Assembly: GCA_041648305.1 (NCBI GenBank)
Contig: JBAZPI010000009.1
Location: 1 to 25,329, forward strand
DNA: 25,329 bases
Origin: JABILX01 sp041648305
GTDB lineage: Bacteria > Patescibacteriota > Gracilibacteria > UBA1369 > LOWO2-01-FULL-3
Reading direction: 5' to 3'
The translations under genes and the position numbers were made by a program. Shown here one piece after another: positions 13,267 through 20,065 of this stretch; position 1 is the first letter of the stretch; every line of letters starts with the position of its first letter. The notes under the pieces are model-generated. The model saw only the letters and a program-made list of their open reading frames with translations. It did no database searches and was not told the origin of the DNA.

Positions 13267-14877
13267 TTAAAACGGTCGTCTAACCTTCGGAAAATTCTTC
13301 CAAACCTGAATTCCGCACCAGTGCGCGCCCTCGGGACACGGCCCTTCGCGCTTCATGTCGCCGTGCACGCCCCCTAGCGCACGCGTCATACATGGCGGAC
13401 CCAAATACCGCGCAATACGAGGATGAACCTCAGCAACCTGAGAAATCTCATCCATTGAAGCGTCATAAATTTCTTTCTGCGCATTAAAACACGTTCGCAA
13501 GCGCCATTTGTGAATAAACCCAAGTAAATTCCCACTCTGCGTGAAACGTAGATTGAGCGCATTCGGCAAAATATAAACGGCATACTCGCTCGATACGCCC
13601 ATATCGATGAGCTGGTCTTTGACCGACCACAACATGTCGCAAGTCTTGCGATACAAAGCCTCCGCCTCTGCATTCTTTTCAACAACGGAAGGCACGTGGT
13701 AGTCGGGCCGCGAAGTATGCACGCGCGAAAGCAAGGGCTTCGAAGCGGGAGTCATGCGATGCCTCTGATCTTGGCTATCAGCGGTGTGAGTAATACGTTT
13801 TTTGAAAGTGTAACTTACGTGCTGAAGAGCACGCATAAGAGGGGAGTGTACAGAACTATTTAAAGTATCTAAGTGATAAGGATTTTTCGCAGGATTCATC
13901 ACCAAATCGATCGCTTCACCATCGCTCAAATCCGATGAACCAACTCCAAGAACATCCCTCACGGCTGAAGCAAGCAGGATTTCGCCATTTCCCTGATAAG
14001 CAACGAGTTTCGAGATGCGCCCACCAAGCTCCTTGTCGAATCTTTCAGCGAAGTCGTCGCCATTCGTCTTAAGCGGAGCCACCACCGCGCCCCATTCCAA
14101 AGTGTCCTTTTGCATCCTCGGCGTTTCCCCGATCATTTTCAAAAGAATTGGATCCTCTTTGTTTACAGCTCCCATCATCGCGTCAACCACAACCTTAGCT
14201 TCATAAGGAGTATCACACGCGTTAACTAAACGAATATATCTTTGCAAAGTAATCGCGGAAATCGTGTGATATAACGTCGTCTCCGCGCAAATAGGCAAAA
14301 CATATCTCGCATTTTCAATCGCCTTTTTCTCAGATTCAGTCCTGACCTGTTTCTCGTCTTGTCCTTTAATCTCACCCAACTTGCTCATCAAACGAAAATT
14401 ATCCTCAACCAAAAGTTCGGATAAGCGCTCATACGCTTCATAAGCCAAGGCAAAAGCATTCTTATACAAATTCGCAGCCTTAAAACCATCATATTTTAAA
14501 GCGCCGGCCCCTGTAGATCCCAATCCGACCCTAGCCCTGCCGCTACTTCCTTCAGATTCAAAAGGCGGAACAAAGAACGATTCCGAATTATCAAAATAAA
14601 CATACCTCTGGCTCTGCTGCTCACTATTGTAGAAAGGATGGCTGTGCAAAAACGACCAAACAAAATGTCGACTCACGCCCGAAATCCCGAAAACAAAAGT
14701 CGGATGCTGAAAAGGTGTGTGATGCCCGGCCTCGTATATCAATGCTCCGACGCGTTCACGCTGGCCATCAGTAACTTCATGCGGTTTCACCAACGACGAA
14801 CTATAACAAGTCCTCGCGCTCGCGACAGCGATATCAAACGGGTTCTTTGTGTAAGCGATAAGTTCTACTTTCAGCAT
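13267..14877 (-). CDS. Tandem-domain ThyX-like (FAD-dependent thymidylate synthase family) protein
   Basis: A 536-residue protein made of two ThyX-like halves, about twice the length of a typical ThyX (220-260 residues). The first half has ARTCYSS, GHHTPFQHPTFVF and a SEQQSQRY block (about 85-92), but HSH stands where the family has RHR. The second half has LQHVSYTF and SQDQRHRMTPAS with the RHR intact, but lacks a clear NEQSxRY block. ThyX makes dTMP from dUMP using methylene-tetrahydrofolate, FAD and NADPH. Long two-domain relatives occur in candidate phyla; their activity cannot be read from sequence, and a divergent paralogue without thymidylate synthase activity is possible. A Gly/Ser/Ala-rich insertion lies near residues 109-125. 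It sits 32 bp downstream of the O-antigen-ligase gene. Confidence 0.75.
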   Translation of the reverse strand: MLKVELIAYTKNPFDIAVASARTCYSSSLVKPHEVTDGQRERVGALIYEAGHHTPFQHPTFVFGISGVSRHFVWSFLHSHPFYNSEQQSQRYVYFDNSESFFVPPFESEGSSGRARVGLGSTGAGALKYDGFKAANLYKNAFALAYEAYERLSELLVEDNFRLMSKLGEIKGQDEKQVRTESEKKAIENARYVLPICAETTLYHTISAITLQRYIRLVNACDTPYEAKVVVDAMMGAVNKEDPILLKMIGETPRMQKDTLEWGAVVAPLKTNGDDFAERFDKELGGRISKLVAYQGNGEILLASAVRDVLGVGSSDLSDGEAIDLVMNPAKNPYHLDTLNSSVHSPLMRALQHVSYTFKKRITHTADSQDQRHRMTPASKPLLSRVHTSRPDYHVPSVVEKNAEAEALYRKTCDMLWSVKDQLIDMGVSSEYAVYILPNALNLRFTQSGNLLGFIHKWRLRTCFNAQKEIYDASMDEISQVAEVHPRIARYLGPPCMTRALGGVHGDMKREGPCPEGAHWCGIQVWKNFPKVRRPF

Positions 14878-14909
14878 CTACACAAATCTAAAGAATATTT
14901 TGTAGCTTT

Positions 14910-16877
14910 TCAAAGTTTTCTACTTGCCCTTATCGTATCGATAGTGTCTTGTAATGCCTCAGCTTTTTTCAAAAACTCTTCACTCACATTCCCCTCGCCA
15001 TACATGATATCATAAGGCTCAGCCTCGGAGCCTATTTGGGGAAAATACATCGCCAAAATCTTGTAAATACCAACCGCGGCATCGGCATTTGAAGTATATG
15101 TAGTGAAATGAACATTATTTTCGATCAAAACTTCATACCTCTCAAGCATCGCCAAAAGCTCATCCTTAACTTTTACGATATCAACCCTATCCCCGAACGA
15201 AATCAACGCGGACAAATATTCTCGATAATAATTAAGATCATTGTATGGATTAACGGCGATCGCTTTTTGGAAATATTCGGCCGCCTTTCTTTCATCAAAC
15301 GCGGGGTTTAACGCAGAAAAACACGAAACTCCCAATAAATAATAAGCCTGGCCCTCGTATGGATTTAATTTCAATTGCTTGTTAGCAGCCTTTTCAATCA
15401 ACGCAAAATCATTAGCTTGAACCGCCCCGTCAGCCATATTTAAATAATAATTTCTCGGATAAAAACTAAGCTCTTGCGCCCTTTCGTCAATTAAATTTGC
15501 GGCGACCAAAACGCTCCCTTCGAAAACAGCGAATCCGAAAACACTCAAACTTAAAATCCACACCAAAACTTCGGCTCCGCGCTTCCTGCTTCTTGTATAA
15601 AATTCTTGTACAACCGCGCCTGTAACCAATGAGCGGAAGAAAGCCAGAAGCACAAAAATCAAAATTAAATTCGCAAGAAAATTCAAATTGTAATCGATCA
15701 AATTGTGGGCAAACCCTCCGGCAATCGACGCGCCCAAGACAAACGAAAGATTTTTATCCGAACCTTCAAGCTTCCTAAATCTTTTCGCCCAAATGACCAA
15801 GACCAAAAACAAAAATAGAATGAAAGCAGAGAAAGCTACAACTCCATTTTCAGCGCCAATCTTCAAAAATACATTGTGCGGATGATCAGCGATGGCCAAA
15901 AATTCGGTTTGGTAATTCGCTTCATATAAATATTTGAAACTAAACGGCCCATGCCCAACAAGCGGCCGGTCCCACATAAGATTCCACGCACCAATCCAAA
16001 AATCAACTCTCTCGCCAACAGAAGTCGCAAGCTCTTGATTCTGGAAAGTCGCTCTTTCGGAAATTGAAATATTTGCGGCGAAAATTTCAGCCCTAATCAG
16101 GCTCGCGCCGATGCCAAAAACCAAAACAGCAGCAAAAACCACACCAATCTTCTTAAGCACCCTAAACTTCGCCAAACTCTTTCTGAAATAAAATGCCAAC
16201 AGCGCGGCTTGGCCAATAAAGCAAATATAAGCACCGCGACTGTAAGTTAAATACAATGCAGTAATGACAAGAGATAAGCCTAAAAGCCAAAACGCGTGAC
16301 TTAACTTTCCGTGACCGGGGCTCTCACGATCCGGCTCGCCCTGAAAAAGTAAAAAAATCGGCCAAGCAATAAGCAGAAACAAAGCGAAGGCATTCGGCCA
16401 GAGATTTGAAGGATAAAAGATGTTGAAGAAAGGGCCGATCATTCTAGGTGGTGCCTCTTTCAAGAGAAAAATCACGAATCCAAGCAAAGCCGCCATAGTA
16501 GCCCCAATGCAAACAATCTTCAAAAACGCACTCATCCACCGGTTCTCCCTGTACGCAAAAACCAAGTAAAGTCCAACCGCGCCAAAATACGCCATGACTT
16601 CAGGAAGTCCGATATTTTTAGTCTCCGAGAAAACAAAAGATAAACCTACAAACAACAGAAATACAAAAAGAAATATCTTCTCCAAAGCGATGTCCTTTGA
16701 CCACGCGGCACTTTCGCGCCTACTCAACCACAAAACCACCAAAAGCAAAACACACAACAAAATAACCATCGGCCACTCTGCTCCGTAATCGTATTTTTTA
16801 AAAACTGGATTCATCAAAGTCACAAGCCAAAAGCTTGAAAGTATTCCAACCAAAAACTTATTTTTAATCCTACTCAT
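14910..16877 (-). CDS. O-antigen ligase / polymerase-like membrane protein with C-terminal TPR repeats
   Basis: A 655-residue integral membrane protein. Residues 1-460 hold ten or more hydrophobic segments. Between them lie the Wzy/WaaL signatures: YSRGAY (about 212-217, with the conserved Arg), the large outside loop with GERVDFWIGAWNLMWDRPLVGHGPF (given in pieces: GERVDFW at 288 and WDRPLVGHG at 302), and DHPHNVFL (about 331-338) with the conserved His. Residues 470-600 are soluble and helical with TPR-like repeats (AYYLLGVSCFSALNP; KAAEYFQKAIAVNPYNDLNY). Such proteins ligate or polymerise lipid-linked glycans, or glycosylate surface proteins, on the outer face of the membrane. Nearby SLH proteins make an S-layer or surface-glycan substrate plausible (inference). 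Its ATG overlaps the end of pflA by 8 bp, so the two are translationally coupled. Confidence 0.85.
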   Translation of the reverse strand: MSRIKNKFLVGILSSFWLVTLMNPVFKKYDYGAEWPMVILLCVLLLVVLWLSRRESAAWSKDIALEKIFLFVFLLFVGLSFVFSETKNIGLPEVMAYFGAVGLYLVFAYRENRWMSAFLKIVCIGATMAALLGFVIFLLKEAPPRMIGPFFNIFYPSNLWPNAFALFLLIAWPIFLLFQGEPDRESPGHGKLSHAFWLLGLSLVITALYLTYSRGAYICFIGQAALLAFYFRKSLAKFRVLKKIGVVFAAVLVFGIGASLIRAEIFAANISISERATFQNQELATSVGERVDFWIGAWNLMWDRPLVGHGPFSFKYLYEANYQTEFLAIADHPHNVFLKIGAENGVVAFSAFILFLFLVLVIWAKRFRKLEGSDKNLSFVLGASIAGGFAHNLIDYNLNFLANLILIFVLLAFFRSLVTGAVVQEFYTRSRKRGAEVLVWILSLSVFGFAVFEGSVLVAANLIDERAQELSFYPRNYYLNMADGAVQANDFALIEKAANKQLKLNPYEGQAYYLLGVSCFSALNPAFDERKAAEYFQKAIAVNPYNDLNYYREYLSALISFGDRVDIVKVKDELLAMLERYEVLIENNVHFTTYTSNADAAVGIYKILAMYFPQIGSEAEPYDIMYGEGNVSEEFLKKAEALQDTIDTIRASRKL

Positions 16878-17709
16878 TTAATAGAACTTTAAATTTCTCT
16901 CTCTCTAGCATTTTTTTAATTTTTCGTACAACAGCCATCGAAGGCGGCTTCACCCCCTCAAGAACATACGGCAAACCCAGCTTCTTCCACTTATAAACGC
17001 CAAAAGTATGATACGGCAAAAGCTCAATCTGCTCAAAAACGACACCGCGCAAAAATTTCACAAGCGCCTTGAGATTTTCTTTCGTGTCAGTATAGCCAGG
17101 CAGGACAACGTATCGGAACCAAAGCTTCGGGCGATTAGCGGCGCCGCCCGCGGCACCGGCCTTTTCAATTTTCCCGCTCAAATATTTGATATTGTTCAGA
17201 ATTCCTTCATTTGGCACTCCAGTTAGACACCTGTGAATTTTGCTGTCAAAATGTTTCAGGCTTACCATAAACAAATCAACATAAGGGAAAATAGAATCGA
17301 TTGTCTGACGATTGGTGAAAAGGGAAGTGTCGATTGTTGTGTGGATGCCGGCTTTTTTGCACAGCTTCAAAAATTCAAACAAAAACTGCGGCTGAAAAAT
17401 TGGATCACCGCCGCTTATTGTAACCCCGCCTTTTAAACCCCCAGCGCCAAAATACGGCTTATAATCAAGAACCTTATCTAAAAGTTCATGCGCAGTCATT
17501 GTCATATAATCTTTAAGGTCCAACATGTCGCGATTGTGACAGTAAACACACCGGAGTGGACACCCCTCAAAAAACACGACAAACCTAATCCCCGGACCAT
17601 CCAACGCTCCAAAAGTCTCAAACGAATGGATCATCCCGGTAGATTTATTGACGGGCTTAACTTTCTTAAGCTCAGATGGCGACAAAACTTTGCAGAATTT
17701 TGGATGCAT
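16870..17709 (-). CDS. pflA: Pyruvate formate-lyase activating enzyme (radical SAM)
   Basis: A 279-residue radical-SAM protein that would install the glycyl radical on PflB. The IHSFETFGALDGPGIRFVVF block is followed by CPLRCVYC, i.e. C-x3-C-x2-C at Cys50, 54 and 57, which binds the 4Fe-4S cluster and S-adenosylmethionine. GGVTISGGDPIFQPQF (about 95-110) matches the family's GGVTxSGGEP motif. The chosen ATG abuts the TAA of pflB with no gap, as in a coupled operon. An internal ATG at residue 26 (MIHSFETFG) matches the usual family start better, so the first 25 residues may be an extension or untranslated. Near residue 190 an AGAAGGAANRP stretch looks like a low-complexity insertion. Confidence 0.92.
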   Translation of the reverse strand: MHPKFCKVLSPSELKKVKPVNKSTGMIHSFETFGALDGPGIRFVVFFEGCPLRCVYCHNRDMLDLKDYMTMTAHELLDKVLDYKPYFGAGGLKGGVTISGGDPIFQPQFLFEFLKLCKKAGIHTTIDTSLFTNRQTIDSIFPYVDLFMVSLKHFDSKIHRCLTGVPNEGILNNIKYLSGKIEKAGAAGGAANRPKLWFRYVVLPGYTDTKENLKALVKFLRGVVFEQIELLPYHTFGVYKWKKLGLPYVLEGVKPPSMAVVRKIKKMLEREKFKVLLNE

Positions 17710-20010
17710 TTAATAGAATTTTTTATGGAACGTTCTCGAAATAACTTCCTTCTGCTGTTCAGGCGTCAGTTTAATAAAATTCACGGCGTAGCCGGAAACT
17801 CGGATCGTAAGCTGAGGATATTTCCATGGCTTTGCCATCGCATCCTCCAAAACTTCTCGGTCAATAACATTTACATTTATGTGGTGACCGCCTTTATTAA
17901 AATAACCGTTCAGCATACTAACCAGATTTTCCGCTCTCGTTTCAGAAGTTTTTCCAAGAGTATGCGGAGTTATAGAAAATGTATTCGAGATTCCATCACG
18001 GCAATAACGATAGGGGAGTTTCGCCATCGAATTCAGGGACGCGAGAGCTCCATTCTTGTCTCTGTTATGCATCGGATTTGCACCGGGCGCAAAAGGCTCA
18101 TGGGCCTTTCTCCCATCCGGAGTCGCACCAGTATGGTTTCCGTAAACGACATTTGCGGTAATTGTAAGTAGCGACAGAGTATGCTCAGCACCTCTATAAG
18201 CCGGATATTTTTTTAAGCATTGTATAAATTTTTTGCACAAGTCTACGGCCATCGAATCAACGCGATCATCATTGTTCCCAAAAGCCGGATACGATCCTTT
18301 AATTTTATAATCCACAGCAATACCTCGGCGATCATATACAGGTGAAACTTTCGCGTATTTGATTGCTGACAAACTGTCGACGACTATACTCATCCCGGCG
18401 AGTCCGAACGCCATAAATCTATGGACTTCCGGATCATGCAAGGCCATTTGACTGTTCTCGTAGTGATAATTGTCATGGCAAAAATGAATGACGTTCATCG
18501 TCTCGACGTATTTTTTCGCGAGCCAGTCCATCAATTCGAAAAATCTCCCACTGACCTCTTTATAGTCGAGAACTTTCCGATTTTTCAAAGGTTTGACGCC
18601 ATCAAGGACTTTTTCTCCGGTAAATTCATTTCTCCCCTCGTTGATCGCAAGTAACAGAACTTTCGGCAAATTGGATCTAGCTCCAAAAAGTTGCATTTGC
18701 TTGCCAATAGTCATCGCAGAAACGCAGCAAGCGATTCCATAATCGTCACCGTGATACGGTCTCATAAGATCATCATTCTCAAATTGCAAAGAACTTGAAT
18801 TCACAGCCATGCGTGAAGCGTATTTTTTAAAATTTGAAGAGAGACCCTCAGCCCACAAAACCGTCAGGTTCGGCTCAGGCGCAGGCCCTAAATTCTCCAA
18901 TGTATGAAGCATTCGGAAAGAAGTTTTTGTGACCATCGATTTGCCGGGCTTGCAGGCCTTGCTGGGCTTACCGATTGGCCCAACCGCGGTCATGCCGCCC
19001 AAAACACATGTCACCCAGGTAGGATCGCCGGCAAAAAGCGCGTTGTACTCGGGATGACGCAAATGCCGCACAATTCGCAATTTCACGACAAAATCATCAA
19101 TAAACTGCTGGATCTCCGCTTCAGTATAACGGCCCCGCTTAAGATCTTTCTCGGCATAAATATCAATGAACGCATCTATCCTTCCCATGCTCATCGCAGC
19201 CCCATCCTGTTCCTTAACAGCAGCCAAATACCCAAGATAAAGCCACTGAATTGCCTCGCGCACGTCCGTGGCAGGCTTGCTAATATCAAAGCCATAAGAA
19301 GCTGCCATCTTCTTCATATCCTCAAGCGCGCGGATCTGTTTATGCAAAAAAGTACGGGATCGCATGTGCTCATCATTCATGTAGTCGTACTTCAGGTTCT
19401 CGAGAGCTTTCCGCTCGGAAATCAACCGATCGACTCCATACAAAGCAACGCGCCTATAATCGCCAATAATCCTCCCGCGCGAATAATTATCCGGAAGTCC
19501 GGTTATAATATCCTCACTACGGAATAGCTTGCCAGCCGGCGTCTTAAAGTCATCCCAATTTTTATACATGTCGAAAACCGCATCGTTGTGAGTCGTGACA
19601 TACTTCGTGTAAATATCGTAAATTTCGGGACTTATCTTATACCCAAGCTCCTCTAGAGCGCTTTTGACGAGGCGAATCCCGCCATTTGCCTTTATAGTGC
19701 GGACTAAAGGTTTCTCAGCCTGAATTCCAACAATAGATTCATGTCGTTTGCTTATGTATCCAGGACCGTGACTTGTAATCGTCGAAACTTTCTTCGTATC
19801 AACGCCAAGAAGACCGCCATTTTTGAACTCTTTCTGAATGAGCTTGCGTGCTTTGCCCCAAACTTTTTTTGTCTTTTTCGTAGGTGGCGCTAAGAACGTT
19901 TCATCGCCATTATAAGGAGTGTAATTGCGAAGAATAAAATCGCGCACATTGATCTCCTTCTGCATATTAAAGATATTTAAGAATGAGCAGCAGAGGCCGT
20001 CAGACCTCAT
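17710..20010 (-). CDS. pflB: Pyruvate formate-lyase
   Basis: A 766-residue glycyl-radical enzyme converting pyruvate and CoA to acetyl-CoA and formate, the anaerobic alternative to pyruvate dehydrogenase. The adjacent cysteines of the active site lie in GIACCVSAMTIGKQ (about Cys428-429). The C-terminal RVSGYAVNF carries the radical glycine (about Gly740), and NVRDFILRNYTPYNGDE matches the N-terminus of E. coli PflB. The start is uncertain: ATG 20010 has GGAGGAGG 10 nt upstream, but ATG 19965 (MQKEINVRDF) fits the family better and would drop 15 unusual residues. Compared with E. coli PflB, about 12 extra residues (including KPSKACKPG) interrupt the GGM...VTKxSF region, encoded by 9-bp tandem repeats. 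It is followed directly by its activase gene. Confidence 0.93.
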   Translation of the reverse strand: MRSDGLCCSFLNIFNMQKEINVRDFILRNYTPYNGDETFLAPPTKKTKKVWGKARKLIQKEFKNGGLLGVDTKKVSTITSHGPGYISKRHESIVGIQAEKPLVRTIKANGGIRLVKSALEELGYKISPEIYDIYTKYVTTHNDAVFDMYKNWDDFKTPAGKLFRSEDIITGLPDNYSRGRIIGDYRRVALYGVDRLISERKALENLKYDYMNDEHMRSRTFLHKQIRALEDMKKMAASYGFDISKPATDVREAIQWLYLGYLAAVKEQDGAAMSMGRIDAFIDIYAEKDLKRGRYTEAEIQQFIDDFVVKLRIVRHLRHPEYNALFAGDPTWVTCVLGGMTAVGPIGKPSKACKPGKSMVTKTSFRMLHTLENLGPAPEPNLTVLWAEGLSSNFKKYASRMAVNSSSLQFENDDLMRPYHGDDYGIACCVSAMTIGKQMQLFGARSNLPKVLLLAINEGRNEFTGEKVLDGVKPLKNRKVLDYKEVSGRFFELMDWLAKKYVETMNVIHFCHDNYHYENSQMALHDPEVHRFMAFGLAGMSIVVDSLSAIKYAKVSPVYDRRGIAVDYKIKGSYPAFGNNDDRVDSMAVDLCKKFIQCLKKYPAYRGAEHTLSLLTITANVVYGNHTGATPDGRKAHEPFAPGANPMHNRDKNGALASLNSMAKLPYRYCRDGISNTFSITPHTLGKTSETRAENLVSMLNGYFNKGGHHINVNVIDREVLEDAMAKPWKYPQLTIRVSGYAVNFIKLTPEQQKEVISRTFHKKFY
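18943..18969. repeat. Three 9-bp tandem repeats inside pflB
   Basis: GCCGGGCTT, GCAGGCCTT and GCTGGGCTT follow one another in frame (minus strand AAGCCCAGC AAGGCCTGC AAGCCCGGC) and encode KPS-KAC-KPG, part of an insertion absent from E. coli PflB. Confidence 0.7.
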
Positions 20011-20024
20011 TTCCGCCAGGCCTC
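19993..20024 (-). promoter_or_regulatory. Hairpin spanning the pflB ribosome binding site and ATG 20010
   Basis: GAGGCC (19993-19998) pairs with GGCCTC (20019-20024), placing ATG 20010 in the loop and part of the GGAGGAGG ribosome binding site (20021-20028) in the stem. If formed in mRNA it would restrict initiation at 20010 and could favour the internal start at 19965. Confidence 0.45.
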
Positions 20025-20036
20025 CTCCTAGCTGCG

Positions 20037-20065
20037 ATTATACCTTAATCGACCAAACTCTCCAA
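20037..20065 (-). promoter_or_regulatory. Promoter candidate for pflB
   Basis: On the minus strand, a perfect -10 TATAAT (20037-20042) lies 17 bp from a -35-like TTGGAG (20060-20065) located in the last codons of the upstream VIT/VWA gene. Transcription would start near 20030, just before the ribosome binding site. Confidence 0.55.
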
